Notes under the pieces: model-generated | Told to the model about the DNA's origin: nothing | The model's input: only the letters and a program-made list of their open reading frames with translations | Database searches by the model: none | Position numbers and translations under genes: made by a program | Shown here: in pieces, positions 1 to 9,133 of the stretch | Layout of the letters: every line of letters starts with the position of its first letter | Position numbering within the stretch: the first letter of the stretch is position 1 | Origin: Roseococcus suduntuyensis | GTDB lineage: Bacteria; Pseudomonadota; Alphaproteobacteria; Acetobacterales; Acetobacteraceae | DNA length: 64,000 bases | NCBI RefSeq assembly: GCF_014196305.1 | Contig: NZ_JACIDJ010000003.1 | Location: forward strand, 62,001 to 126,000 | Direction: 5' to 3'

Positions 1-601
1 GGTCGGCCAGCAGGTTGGAGAGGCCCTTGAGCAGGTTGGTCCCGCCCGTCTCGGCCGTGCGGCGCAGGACCTCTGGGTTGGTCAGGACGAAGTTCGCGGG
101 GCTCATCGCGTCCACGAATTGCCGCGTGTAGAAATCCACCTTCTGGGCGGTCTTCTCGTCCAGCCCGTCGGCGCTGTTCACCGCCGTGGTGAAATAGCGC
201 GCCGCCAGCAGGTAGGATTGGCGGATGAAGTCGAACACCTCGTTCTCGCGCCAGGCATCGTCCTTGAAGCGCCGGTCGCCCCGGGGCTCCTCGATGACGG
301 GGCCGGGGTCGCCCCCCATCATGCGCCGCGCGGTGTGCGACCAGAGCGTGATGTAGTCCTGCCAGAAGCCGAGCTGCGCCTCCATCAGCTTGGCCGGGTT
401 GGCCATCAGGCGGCTCGTCATCTCCATGAAGGCGCCGCCGATGTTCAGCGGGTCCGGGTTGGCGTCGGTCTCGGCCTGGCGCTTCAGGAAGTCGCCCACG
501 ATGCGCTGGCTGCGCTCGGCCACCTCGGCCATGGTGCGGGTGACGAGGCGGGGGTCGGGCAGGCGGAAGTCTGGCATCGGGTCGCCGGGCTTTTCGGTCA
601 T
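1..601 (-). CDS. phaC: Class I polyhydroxyalkanoate synthase, N-terminal part (runs off window)
   Basis: Polymerises (R)-3-hydroxyacyl-CoA into cytoplasmic PHA granules. The 200 residues visible are the N-terminal region of class I synthases: a predicted helical segment with LGFWQDYITLW near residue 75, then FKDDAWRENEVFDFIRQSYLL near residue 110, and SPANFVLTNPEVL followed by the T-x-G-x-N-L-L-x-G-L motif near the left edge. The lipase-like Cys box lies outside the window, so activity cannot be judged. The start is the ATG complementary to 599-601. The gene is divergent from the lipoprotein gene at 751. A PHB-depolymerase-type esterase at 23.5-24.7 kb supports an active polymer economy. The family call is firm; the 3' part is unseen. 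Confidence 0.9.
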   Translation of the reverse strand, partial: MTEKPGDPMPDFRLPDPRLVTRTMAEVAERSQRIVGDFLKRQAETDANPDPLNIGGAFMEMTSRLMANPAKLMEAQLGFWQDYITLWSHTARRMMGGDPGPVIEEPRGDRRFKDDAWRENEVFDFIRQSYLLAARYFTTAVNSADGLDEKTAQKVDFYTRQFVDAMSPANFVLTNPEVLRRTAETGGTNLLKGLSNLLAD

Positions 602-750
602 TCGAGGTCCTATGGGCGGGGTCCCGTGGCCGGGGCCGTCGTCTTGCCGCGCAGAATAGGCCCTTTCCGAGCGCCGCGCGAGTTTCGCGGTGCATTCCGG
701 CGTGCCGCGATCTGCTTTATCCAGGCAGGAGACGTCGGAGGGGACAACGC

Positions 751-1275
751 GTGCCGCGCCAGACCATGCCTGCCAAAGCCCTGCCGGGGCTCGCCCTGCT
801 GGCGCTGCTGCTGCCCGGCTGCGGCGCGCTGCCCGAGCGCGGCAACCCCCTGTCCCTCTGGCGGGACGCGACGGGGGCGAGCCTGGATGGGCGGCTGCCG
901 CCCCCGGGCCTCGACCAGCCCACGCCCAACCTGGCCAGCGTGCCGCCCGTGCCCAACCGGCCGGATCTGGCCACGCGCAACGCCATCCTGCGCGGGCTGG
1001 AGGGCACGCGCGACGCCGCCGCCGCCCCGCTGCCCGAGGGCCGGGACGATGCGCCCCGCGCCGCGGCCGCCTCGCCGGGCAACCCGCCCATCCCCGCCGG
1101 CCCGCCGCCCCCGCCACGCCTGGTGCGCGCGCCGGGCGTGCCCTGGGGGCCCGCGCGCGGGGCGGCGCCCGAGCCCGCGCTGCCGCCGCTGCCCCAGCCC
1201 GAGCCCGGCGCCCCGCCGCCGCCGCCCACGCCGGAGCTCCTGGCCCCGCCGCCGCCGAACCTGCGGGGCGGATGA
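751..1275 (+). CDS. Proline-rich putative lipoprotein
   Basis: Small exported protein of unknown function. A hydrophobic signal segment ends in a lipobox (L-L-P-G-C), with the Cys at residue 24 from the GTG start or 19 from the in-frame ATG at 766. It should therefore be lipidated and membrane-anchored. The rest is low-complexity, very rich in Pro and Ala, with stretches of consecutive prolines near the C-terminus and no recognisable domain. A GGAGGGG Shine-Dalgarno-like run at 737-743 lies 7 nt before the GTG, which is why GTG is preferred. Third-position GC is extreme, as in its neighbours. The lipoprotein call is supported; the role is unknown. Confidence 0.65.
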   Translation: MPRQTMPAKALPGLALLALLLPGCGALPERGNPLSLWRDATGASLDGRLPPPGLDQPTPNLASVPPVPNRPDLATRNAILRGLEGTRDAAAAPLPEGRDDAPRAAAASPGNPPIPAGPPPPPRLVRAPGVPWGPARGAAPEPALPPLPQPEPGAPPPPPTPELLAPPPPNLRGG

Positions 1276-1385
1276 CGCACTGCCACGACTCCGCTACACC
1301 CGCCCCATCATCAACCGCCAATGGTCCGCGCCCGCGGGCCTAGCCCGGCAGGCCCCGCGCCCGCCCGACCGAGGAGTGGCCACCC

Positions 1386-2615
1386 ATGGCCGAGGAATTC
1401 CACCGCATCCGCCGCCTGCCGCCCTATGTCTTCGCCGAGGTGAACACGGCCAAGGCCAAGGCCCGGGCCGCCGCGGAGGACATCGTGGACCTCGGCATGG
1501 GCAACCCCGACAGCCCCACGCCGCCGCATATCGTGGCCAAGCTGATCGAGGCGGTGCAGGACCCGCGCACGCACCGCTATTCCATGTCCAAGGGCATCCC
1601 CGGGCTGCGCAAGGCCCTGGCCGGCTACTATGCCCGCCGCTTCGGCGTGAAGCTGGACCCGGAGACGGAGGTGGTCGCGACGCTGGGCTCCAAGGAGGGG
1701 CTGGCGAACCTGGCCCAGGCCATCACCTCTCCGGGCGACACCATCCTGGTGCCGAACCCGTCCTACCCCATCCATCAGTTCGGCTTCATCATCGCCGGCG
1801 CCACCGCGCGCTCCATCCCCTACACGCCCGATGACGCGATGCTGGAGGCGATCACCCGCGCGGTGAAGCATTCGGTGCCCAAGCCCACCGCGCTGATCGT
1901 GAATTTCCCGTCCAACCCGACGGCGCTGCTGGCGAGCCGCGAATTCTACAAGGAGCTGGTGCGGATCGCGCGGCAGCACGAGTTGTTCATATTGAGCGAC
2001 CTGGCCTACGCAGAACTCTATTTCGACGAAGCGAACCCGCCGCCTTCCGTTCTGGAAATCCCGGGGGCGATGGATTGCACGGTGGAATTCACCAGCCTCT
2101 CCAAGACCTACAACATGCCGGGCTGGCGCATGGGCTTCGCCGCCGGCAACCCGCGGCTGATCTCGGCGCTGGCGCGGGTGAAGTCCTACCTGGACTACGG
2201 CGCCTTCACGCCCATCCAGGTGGCGGCGGCGGCGGCGCTCAACGGCCCCCAGGATTGCGTGGCGGAGATGCGGGCGCTGTACCGCGAACGGCGCGACGTG
2301 CTGGTGAAGGGGCTGCAACAGGCCGGTTGGGACGTGCCCCCCTGCGAGGGCTCCATGTTCCTCTGGGCGCCCATTCCGGAGCGCTTCCGTGACCTCGGCT
2401 CGGTCGGTTTCTCCAAGCTGCTGCTGGAGAAGGCCAAGGTCGCCGTCGCCCCCGGTGTCGGTTTCGGCGAGCATGGCGACGGACATGTCCGCATCGCGCT
2501 GGTCGAGAACAGCCAGCGCATCCGCCAGGCGCTGCGCGGCATCCGGACATTTTTGCAGGGGGACAATGTAGGACCCATTGGGGCCGCCCCCGTCGAGGAA
2601 CAGATCAAGGCATGA
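1386..2615 (+). CDS. alaC: Class I/II aminotransferase, AlaC-like
   Basis: PLP-dependent fold-type I aminotransferase of 409 aa, of the group annotated as alanine transaminase or LL-diaminopimelate-type aminotransferase; it would move an amino group between alanine or a related amino acid and 2-oxoglutarate in the cytoplasm. Visible marks are the N-terminal MGNPDSPTP substrate loop, NPSYPIHQ, NFPSNPTA, and the PLP lysine at about residue 240 in SLSKTYNMPGWRMGF. It is the first gene of a tight block: its TGA overlaps the ATG of hom by 4 nt. The alaC-hom-glpX-recJ order is familiar in alphaproteobacteria. The exact amino-acid preference cannot be read from sequence. Confidence 0.88.
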   Translation: MAEEFHRIRRLPPYVFAEVNTAKAKARAAAEDIVDLGMGNPDSPTPPHIVAKLIEAVQDPRTHRYSMSKGIPGLRKALAGYYARRFGVKLDPETEVVATLGSKEGLANLAQAITSPGDTILVPNPSYPIHQFGFIIAGATARSIPYTPDDAMLEAITRAVKHSVPKPTALIVNFPSNPTALLASREFYKELVRIARQHELFILSDLAYAELYFDEANPPPSVLEIPGAMDCTVEFTSLSKTYNMPGWRMGFAAGNPRLISALARVKSYLDYGAFTPIQVAAAAALNGPQDCVAEMRALYRERRDVLVKGLQQAGWDVPPCEGSMFLWAPIPERFRDLGSVGFSKLLLEKAKVAVAPGVGFGEHGDGHVRIALVENSQRIRQALRGIRTFLQGDNVGPIGAAPVEEQIKA

Positions 2616-3904
2616 CGTCCCCCCTCAAACTCGGCGTGGCGGGGCTCGGCACCGTCGGCGCCGGCGTGGTCTCCCTGCTGCGTGCCAATGCGGACCTCAT
2701 CACCGCCCGCGCGGGCCGGCCCATCGAGGTGGTGGCCGTCTCGGCGCGCGACCGCGGGCGGGACCGTGGCGTGTCGCTGGACGGCCTCGCCTGGCATGAC
2801 GACCCGGTGGAACTCGCCACCGCGCCCGGGCTGGATGCCGTGGTGGAGGTGATGGGCGGCTCGGAAGGCCCGGCGCGCGCGCTGGTCGAGGCGTCGCTCG
2901 CCGCCGGCCGGCCGGTGGTCACCGCCAACAAGGCGCTGCTGGCCACCCACGGCGTGGCGCTGGCGCGGCTGGTGGAGAAGACGGGCGCCACGCTTGCCTA
3001 TGAGGCCGCGGTGGCCGGAGGCATCCCCGCCATCAAGGCCCTGCGCGAGGGGCTGGCCGCCAACCGCATCACCCGCGTCGCCGGCATCCTGAACGGCACC
3101 TGCAACTACATCCTGACCGAGATGCGCGTGAAGGGCCTGCCCTTCGCCACCGTGCTCAAGACCGCGCAGGAACTGGGCTATGCCGAGGCCGACCCGGGCT
3201 TCGACATCGACGGCGTGGACGCGGCGCACAAGCTCGCCATCCTGGCCGCACTCGCCTTCGGACGGCCGGTGGACCTGGACGCGCTGCACATCGAGGGCAT
3301 CCGCCACGTCTCCGCACTCGACATCGCGCTGGCGGGCGAACTTGGCTACCGGATCAAGCTGCTGGGCATCGCCTCGCAGGAGAAGGGCGGCGTCACCGCG
3401 CGCGTCCATCCCTGCATGGTGCCGGAAGCAAGCCCGCTCGCGGCCGTGGAGGGCGTGTTCAACGCCGTCCTGGCGGAGGGCGATGCGGTGGGCCGCGTGG
3501 TGCTGCAGGGCAGGGGCGCCGGCGCCGGCCCCACGGCCAGCGCCGTGGTGGCGGACATCATTGACCTCGCGCGCGGACGCACGGCCCCGCTCTGGGGCGC
3601 GGCGTCCGAGACGCTCGACGCCTCACCCGCCTTGCCCATGGCGGCGCATCGCGGCGCCTACTACCTGCGGCTGATGGTGCTCGACCAGCCGGGCGTCATC
3701 GCGGACGTGACGGCGGTGCTGCGCGATGCGCGCATCAGCCTCGAATCCATGCTCCAGCGCGGCCGCGCGCCGGGCGAGGCGGTGCCGGTCGTGCTCGTCA
3801 CCCATGAATGCGAGGAAGCGCAGATGAGCCAGGCGCTCACCCGCCTCGCTGGCCTTCCCACCGTGGTGGAACCCCCCGCCATGATCCGCATCGAGGCGCT
3901 GTGA
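2612..3904 (+). CDS. hom: Homoserine dehydrogenase
   Basis: Reduces aspartate semialdehyde to homoserine with NAD(P)H, the branch step to threonine and methionine. The 430 aa comprise an N-terminal Rossmann domain with GLGTVG at residues 11-16, the conserved catalytic region around ILNGTCNYIL and GYAEADPGFDIDGVDAAHK, and a C-terminal ACT domain from about residue 350 (YYLRLMVLDQPGVIADV), the usual site of threonine feedback control. Length is standard for the monofunctional enzyme (no aspartokinase fusion). It overlaps alaC by ATGA and is followed 25 nt later by glpX, so it is probably co-transcribed. Confidence 0.96.
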   Translation: MTSPLKLGVAGLGTVGAGVVSLLRANADLITARAGRPIEVVAVSARDRGRDRGVSLDGLAWHDDPVELATAPGLDAVVEVMGGSEGPARALVEASLAAGRPVVTANKALLATHGVALARLVEKTGATLAYEAAVAGGIPAIKALREGLAANRITRVAGILNGTCNYILTEMRVKGLPFATVLKTAQELGYAEADPGFDIDGVDAAHKLAILAALAFGRPVDLDALHIEGIRHVSALDIALAGELGYRIKLLGIASQEKGGVTARVHPCMVPEASPLAAVEGVFNAVLAEGDAVGRVVLQGRGAGAGPTASAVVADIIDLARGRTAPLWGAASETLDASPALPMAAHRGAYYLRLMVLDQPGVIADVTAVLRDARISLESMLQRGRAPGEAVPVVLVTHECEEAQMSQALTRLAGLPTVVEPPAMIRIEAL

Positions 3905-3929
3905 GCGTCCACCCCCGGAGGAACGACCA

Positions 3930-4931
3930 ATGAGCGAGACCGAAGCCAAGCCCATGATGCAGGTGGACCGCAACCTGGCGCTGGAGCTGGTGCGCGTGAC
4001 CGAGGCCGCCGCGCTCTCCGCCAGCCGCTGGGTCGGCAAGGGCGACAAGAACGCGGCCGATGGCGCGGCGGTGGAGGCCATGCGCGCCGCCTTCGACAGC
4101 GTGGCCATTGATGGCACCGTCGTCATCGGCGAGGGCGAGATGGACGAGGCGCCGATGCTCTACATCGGCGAGAAGGTGGGGCTCTACGCCCGCTCGGGCG
4201 GCGGCATGCGCGCCGACATCGCGGTGGACCCGCTGGAGGGCACCAGCACCACGGCCAAGGGCGGCCCCAATGCCATGGCCGTGGTGGCGCTGGCCGGGCG
4301 CGGCGGCTTCCTGCACGCGCCCGACGTCTACATGGACAAGATCGCCGTCGGCCCCGGCCTGCCGGATGGCGTCGTGGACCTGGACCGCAGCCCGGAGGAG
4401 AACCTGCGCGCGCTCGCCGCGGCCAAGGGCGCCGAGGTGGGCGACCTCACCGTCTGCATCCTGGACCGTGACCGCCACAAGGACATCATCAAGGCCTGCC
4501 GCGCGGCCGGTGCGCGCCTCATGCTGATCCCGGATGGCGACGTCTTCGGCGTGCTGGCCGTGGCCCAGCCCGAGGCGGGCGTGGACATGTATCTGGGCTG
4601 GGGCGGCGCGCCCGAGGGCGTGCTGGCGGCGGCGGCGTTGCGCTGCATCGGCGGGCAGATGCAGGGGCGCCTCATCTATGAGGACGACACCCAGATCGAG
4701 CGCGCGCGGGAGATGGGCATCACCGACATCCACGCCAAGTATTCCATGGAGGAGATGGCCAAGGGCGATGTGATGTTCGCCGCCACCGGCGTCACCACCG
4801 GGCCGCTGCTGCGCGGCGTGCGCTTCTTCGCGGGCGGCGCGACCACGCATTCCATCGTGATGCGCAGCAAGTCCGGCACGGTGCGCTATGTGGAAGGCAA
4901 CCACAATTTCCGCGTGAAGCCCATCTTCTGA
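3930..4931 (+). CDS. glpX: Class II fructose-1,6-bisphosphatase
   Basis: Hydrolyses fructose-1,6-bisphosphate (often sedoheptulose-1,7-bisphosphate too) in gluconeogenesis or the Calvin cycle. The 333 aa match GlpX length. Metal and phosphate motifs are visible: GEGEMDEAPMLYIGE at about residue 68 and DPLEGTSTTAKG at about residue 98, with GGAPEGVLAAAALRC later. A GGAGGAA ribosome-binding site precedes the ATG. Its TGA shares one base with the recJ ATG (TGATG), indicating translational coupling. Position between hom and recJ is the common alphaproteobacterial arrangement. Confidence 0.96.
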   Translation: MSETEAKPMMQVDRNLALELVRVTEAAALSASRWVGKGDKNAADGAAVEAMRAAFDSVAIDGTVVIGEGEMDEAPMLYIGEKVGLYARSGGGMRADIAVDPLEGTSTTAKGGPNAMAVVALAGRGGFLHAPDVYMDKIAVGPGLPDGVVDLDRSPEENLRALAAAKGAEVGDLTVCILDRDRHKDIIKACRAAGARLMLIPDGDVFGVLAVAQPEAGVDMYLGWGGAPEGVLAAAALRCIGGQMQGRLIYEDDTQIERAREMGITDIHAKYSMEEMAKGDVMFAATGVTTGPLLRGVRFFAGGATTHSIVMRSKSGTVRYVEGNHNFRVKPIF

Positions 4932-6691
4932 TGGAGATCGCGCTCGGGGTCGAGCGCAGCCTGAGCGGGCGGGCCTGGTATTGGCGCCCATATGAGGGGC
5001 GGATCGCGGCCGGGCTGTCCCAGCGCCTGGGCCTGCCCGAGCTGGTCGGGCGGCTGATGGCGGCGCGTGGCGTGGGCCTCGACGCCGCGCAGGACTTCCT
5101 GAACCCCACGCTGCGCGCCTTGCTGCCCGACCCCTCCGTGCTGCTGGACATGGACGCGGCCGCCGCGCGCATCGCGGACGCGGTGGCGCGCGGCGAGCGC
5201 GTGGCCGTCTATGCCGATTACGACGTGGACGGCGCGTGCTCGGGCGCCATCATGCTGCACGCCCTGCGCCAATGGGGGATCGCCGCCACCCACTACGTCC
5301 CCGACCGCCTGGCCGAGGGCTATGGGCCCAACGGCCCGGCCATCGCGCGGCTGGTGGCGGCGGGGGCGAACCTCATCATCTGCGTGGATTGCGGGATCGC
5401 CGCGCATGAGGCGCTGGCCGTGGCCGCCGGCCAGGCCGATGTGGTGGTGCTGGACCACCACAAGAGCGATGGCGCGCCGCCGCGGGTGGTGGCGGCGGTG
5501 AACCCCAACCGCTTCGACTGCCCCTCGGGGCTGCGGCAGCTTTGCGCGGCGGGGGTGGCCTTCCTGGCGGTGGTCGCCATCCAGCGCGAATTGCGCCGGC
5601 GCGGCTTCTTCGCGGCGCGGCCGGAGCCCGACCTTCGCCTGCTGCTGGACCTGGTGGCGTTGGCCACGGTCTGCGACGTGGTGCCGCTGGTGGGCGTGAA
5701 CCGCGCGCTGGTGGTGCAGGGCCTGCGCGTGCTGGCGCGACGGGAACGCGCCGGGATGGCCGCGCTGCTGGACCTGGCCGCCGCGCGGGATGCGCCCAGC
5801 GCCCACACGCTGGGCTTCGTGCTGGGCCCGCGCATCAATGCCGGCGGGCGCATCGCGGCCCCCGACCTGGGCTTGCGCCTGCTGACCGAGGCCGACCCCA
5901 TCACCGCCCGCGCCATGGCCGAGCGGCTGGATTCCGTGAACCGCGAACGTCAGGAGGTTGAGGCGGGCGTGCTGGCTTCCGCCATGCGCCAGGCGGAGGC
6001 GCAGCGCGAGGCGGGCCATGCCGTGCTGCTGCTGCATGGCGAGGGCTGGCACCCGGGCGTGGTCGGCATCGTGGCGGGGCGCGTGCGGGAACGCTTCAAC
6101 CGCCCTGCCTGCGTGGCGGGTATCGCGGAGGGGGTGGCGAAGGGTTCGGGCCGCTCGGTGCCGGGCTTCGACCTGGGCGCGGCCGTGATCGCGGCGCGGC
6201 AGGCGGGGCTGCTGCTGGCGGGCGGCGGGCACGCCATGGCGGCGGGCTTCACCATCGAGGCCAGGCACCTGCCCGCGCTGCACGCCCTGCTGGACGAGGC
6301 GCTCGCCCCCGCGCGCGACCTGCCGGACATGGCGCCCATGGTGCTGGACGGCGCGCTGACGGTGCGCGGCGCCACGCTCGATCTGGCGCAATCCGTGGCG
6401 GGCCTCGGCCCCTTCGGCGCGGGCCATGACGAACCCGTGCTGGCCCTGACCCGCGCGCGCGTGGTGAAGGCGAGCCGCGTGGGGCGGGAAGGGACCACCA
6501 TCCGCACCTTCCTTCAGGGCGAGGATGGCGGGCGGCTCAAGGCCGTGTGCTTCCGCGCGGGGGATGGCCCCCTGGCCGCGGCGCTGGATTTCCCTGGCGG
6601 GGCATTGAACCTCTGCGGCTACCTGCGGACGGAACATTGGCAGGACCAGGTGGGGGTGGGCTTCCATATTCTGGACGCGGCGCGCTGCTGA
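4931..6691 (+). CDS. recJ: Single-stranded-DNA-specific exonuclease RecJ
   Basis: 5'-3' single-strand exonuclease of recombination and mismatch or base-excision repair. The DHH-family core is visible: YADYDVDGACSGAIML at about residues 93-108, LDHHKSD with the DHH at about 174-176, and the DHHA1 GGGHAMAAGF motif near residue 432. A C-terminal OB-like domain follows. At 586 aa it is a normal length for proteobacterial RecJ. It is the last gene of the alaC operon; the next 196 bp are AT-rich and start a new transcription unit. Confidence 0.95.
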   Translation: MEIALGVERSLSGRAWYWRPYEGRIAAGLSQRLGLPELVGRLMAARGVGLDAAQDFLNPTLRALLPDPSVLLDMDAAAARIADAVARGERVAVYADYDVDGACSGAIMLHALRQWGIAATHYVPDRLAEGYGPNGPAIARLVAAGANLIICVDCGIAAHEALAVAAGQADVVVLDHHKSDGAPPRVVAAVNPNRFDCPSGLRQLCAAGVAFLAVVAIQRELRRRGFFAARPEPDLRLLLDLVALATVCDVVPLVGVNRALVVQGLRVLARRERAGMAALLDLAAARDAPSAHTLGFVLGPRINAGGRIAAPDLGLRLLTEADPITARAMAERLDSVNRERQEVEAGVLASAMRQAEAQREAGHAVLLLHGEGWHPGVVGIVAGRVRERFNRPACVAGIAEGVAKGSGRSVPGFDLGAAVIAARQAGLLLAGGGHAMAAGFTIEARHLPALHALLDEALAPARDLPDMAPMVLDGALTVRGATLDLAQSVAGLGPFGAGHDEPVLALTRARVVKASRVGREGTTIRTFLQGEDGGRLKAVCFRAGDGPLAAALDFPGGALNLCGYLRTEHWQDQVGVGFHILDAARC

Positions 6692-6887
6692 CCGCAGCTT
6701 GTTCTGGATGCGTTCAGAATGTGTGAGAGAAAATTCCTGTAGATCACTGAAATTCCGGGAAGTCGCCCACCACGCGCGGTTGTGGTGCAAGAAAAATTTC
6801 AACCAAAGCCAAAAAGCCCTTTGCATGTGACAATTAACCTATGATTAAAATCACCTCGTGGCGTGGTAGGAATTAGGAGCACAATCC
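6692..6887 (+). promoter_or_regulatory. AT-rich leader/promoter region upstream of the orphan gene at 6888
   Basis: About 196 bp much richer in A/T than the surroundings, with runs such as AAAAATTTCAA and CAATTAACC. It contains TTGCAT and TATGAT-like hexamers (about 6821-6850) that could be promoter elements, and a TTAGGAG ribosome-binding site 8 nt before the ATG at 6888. Nothing coding is apparent. The promoter reading is an inference from composition and position. Confidence 0.4.
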
Positions 6888-7580
6888 ATGGGTGAAATTC
6901 TTCCTGTCATGAAGGGGCCTGTACTGGACCGAAAGGTGCGGGAATGCCTGGACCGCTGGCCCCAGCGCCCGCCCGGCATCGAGCCCTCGCTCAAGCAGCC
7001 GGGAACCTGGCTGAAGGCGCGCCCCGACAGCGCCTGCACCGTCCATCAACCCTATCTGAAGCTGCCGGGTTCCAAGCAGCTCAAGACCTTGCCGGATGGG
7101 CTCTACCTTCACTTCAGCCCTCGCCCGGACGAGCCTTATGTGGACATCCTCTGCATCGAGGCGTGCAGCACCTATCAGAACCTGCTGGACAAGCGTTCGC
7201 GTTTCGCGCCCTCCACGGGCTCCCTGCTCGCGGTATGTCCCGTGGACTGGCTGATGCAGCCCATCCGGCCCGGCAGCGCCATCCCGCGCTGGCGACTGAT
7301 CCGCACCATCAACCATGAGCCGCGCGCGCCGCTCATCCTGCCGGTGCGCGATGCGCGGGTGCTCTTCGCGCTGCGGCCGCAGCACTACATGGGCTTCGTG
7401 TCCTCGCAGACCGCCCATGCCCATGAATTCTACTGCCCCATGGACGCGCTGATGGACGAGGGCGGAGACCAAAATCCTGCCCTGCGCGCCCTGATGGCCC
7501 GTGCCGCCGCCGCGGCCAACTTCATGGAACTCCCCGCCCGCGCCGAGGGCTGGGATGGCGCCGCGCTGGACAAGGATTGA
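6888..7580 (+). CDS. Conserved-looking hypothetical protein
   Basis: Not recognised as a member of a known family. The 230 aa form a soluble protein without signal peptide or membrane segments. It has a basic, Pro-rich N-terminus, a central beta-rich stretch (LYLHFSPRPDEPYVDILCIE) and a Cys-containing segment (LLAVCPVDWLM) near residue 120. It is preceded by a TTAGGAG ribosome-binding site and an AT-rich leader, so expression seems individually controlled. It stands alone between recJ and a TauE exporter gene. Codon use is GC-rich like its neighbours, so coding status is likely. Confidence 0.6.
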   Translation: MGEILPVMKGPVLDRKVRECLDRWPQRPPGIEPSLKQPGTWLKARPDSACTVHQPYLKLPGSKQLKTLPDGLYLHFSPRPDEPYVDILCIEACSTYQNLLDKRSRFAPSTGSLLAVCPVDWLMQPIRPGSAIPRWRLIRTINHEPRAPLILPVRDARVLFALRPQHYMGFVSSQTAHAHEFYCPMDALMDEGGDQNPALRALMARAAAAANFMELPARAEGWDGAALDKD

Positions 7581-7682
7581 GCAAAGGCCGCGCGCCGGCA
7601 CCGCGACACGCACCGCCGGCGCATTCCCCAGGCAGCCGCTCCGGCCCATAAGAGGCGTCCCTCCCGGCCGAGGTCTCCCGCC

Positions 7683-8438
7683 TTGCTCATCACCGATCCC
7701 TGGTTCTACGCGCTCGCCATCCCGGCCTTCCTGCTGACGGGCATCAGCAAGGGGGGCTTCGCCTCGGGGGCGGGGAATGCCGCCGTGCCGCTCATGTCGC
7801 TGGCCATTCCGGCACCCCAGGCGGCGGGCATCGCGCTGCCGGTGCTGTGCGCCATGGACATCTCGGCGCTGCGCGCCTGGTGGGGGAAGTGGGACATGGC
7901 GCAACTGCGCGCCACCCTGCCGGGTGCGATGGTGGGCATCGGGGCCGGCAGCCTGGTCTTCGGCGCGCTGTCGGATGCGGCGGTGAAGCTCATCATCGGC
8001 GTCATCACGCTGGCCTTCATCGCCCGCAGCCTGTGGCTGGAGCGGGCGGGGGCCTCGCGCAAGCCCGCCGAAACCAGCCATGCCAAGGGCAATTTCTGGG
8101 GCGGCGTCTCGGGCTTCACCAGTTTCATCGCCCATGCGGGCGGGCCGCCGCTCGCCGTCTATCTCTACCCGCTGCGACTGGAGCGCGCGCGGTTGGCCGC
8201 CACCACCGTCTTCTTTTTCGCCAGCATCAACTACGTGAAGCTGGTGCCGTATTTCTTCCTGGGCGCGCTGTCCGTGCAGAATGTCCTGACCAGCCTGGTG
8301 CTGCTGCCGCTGGCGCCCATCGGCATCAGGCTGGGCGTCTGGCTTTCGTCGCGGGTGGATGACAAGCTGTTCTACCGCATCATCCACGTGCTGTTGTTCG
8401 TGACCGGCTGTCAGCTGGTCTATGAGGGGCTTCGATGA
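7683..8438 (+). CDS. TauE/SafE family sulfite/sulfonate exporter-like membrane protein
   Basis: Predicted inner-membrane transporter of the TauE/SafE (DUF81) family, whose members export sulfite, sulfoacetate or other organic anions. The 251 aa contain about eight hydrophobic segments, with the family's glycine-rich first helix (LLTGISKGGFASGAGN) and a second half-repeat beginning GFTSFIAHAGGPPLAVYLYPL. No ATG exists near the 5' end; a TTG at 7683 with GAGG 9 nt upstream is the best start. It overlaps the next gene by ATGA, so transporter and racemase are coupled, but the substrate is unknown. Confidence 0.85.
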   Translation: MLITDPWFYALAIPAFLLTGISKGGFASGAGNAAVPLMSLAIPAPQAAGIALPVLCAMDISALRAWWGKWDMAQLRATLPGAMVGIGAGSLVFGALSDAAVKLIIGVITLAFIARSLWLERAGASRKPAETSHAKGNFWGGVSGFTSFIAHAGGPPLAVYLYPLRLERARLAATTVFFFASINYVKLVPYFFLGALSVQNVLTSLVLLPLAPIGIRLGVWLSSRVDDKLFYRIIHVLLFVTGCQLVYEGLR

Positions 8439-9133
8439 CCAGGATCCTGGGTGTTTTGGGCGGCATGGGACCGCTGGCCTCGGCCGACTTCATGCGGCAA
8501 CTGACCTTGCTGACGCCGGCGGAGGACGACCAGGACCATATCCCCACCATCCTCTGGTCCGACCCGCGCGTACCCAACCGCACCGCGGCACGCCTCGCGG
8601 GTGGTGAGGACCCGCTGCCCGCGCTGATGCGCGGCATCCGGGGCCTGGAGGCGGCCGGCGCCGGCGCCGTCGCGATCCCCTGCAACACCGCCCATGGCTG
8701 GTTCGACGACATGGCGGCACAAACCCCGCTTCCCATCCTGCACATCGTGGACGCGGCGCGGGCCGACCTGTTGCGCCAAGGCGTCACCCAGGGCCCCATC
8801 GGGCTGATGGGCACGGCGGGGACGCTGGCCATGCGGCTGTATCAGGAGCGCATCGGCTTCGACTGCCTCACGCCGAGCGAGGAGGAGATGGCGCGCCTCG
8901 TCACCCCCGCCATCGGCGCCGTGAAGGCCAACCGCGTGGAAGCGGCCTACGCCCCGCTGGCCGAGGCCGCCCGCCTGCTGCGCGCGCGCGGTGCGAAGGC
9001 CGTGGTGCTGGGCTGCACCGAGATCCCGCTCGGCATCGCGGCCGGGCCGGCGCTGGAATTTCCGGTGGTGGACACGGTGGCGGCCCTGGCGCGGGCGGCC
9101 ATCCTCTGGTCGGGGCGTCAGCCCGTCCAGTAG
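8435..9133 (+). CDS. Aspartate/glutamate racemase family protein
   Basis: Cofactor-independent racemase family of 232 aa, probably interconverting enantiomers of aspartate, glutamate or a related acid. The two catalytic cysteines are visible, in IPCNTAHGW (about residue 83) and VLGCTEIPL (about residue 193). The N-terminal GVLGGMGPLASADF is the family's substrate loop. The start overlaps the TauE gene by 4 nt. The 3' end overlaps the convergent nucleoside deaminase gene by 16 bp, leaving no room for a terminator. Substrate is not defined by sequence. Confidence 0.9.
   Translation: MTRILGVLGGMGPLASADFMRQLTLLTPAEDDQDHIPTILWSDPRVPNRTAARLAGGEDPLPALMRGIRGLEAAGAGAVAIPCNTAHGWFDDMAAQTPLPILHIVDAARADLLRQGVTQGPIGLMGTAGTLAMRLYQERIGFDCLTPSEEEMARLVTPAIGAVKANRVEAAYAPLAEAARLLRARGAKAVVLGCTEIPLGIAAGPALEFPVVDTVAALARAAILWSGRQPVQ

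Noticed and set aside
119-1834. 571-aa plus-strand open frame across phaC, the lipoprotein and alaC
   Set aside because: It reads opposite phaC and out of frame with two clear genes; composition is low-complexity Ala/Arg/Pro from GC-rich antisense DNA.
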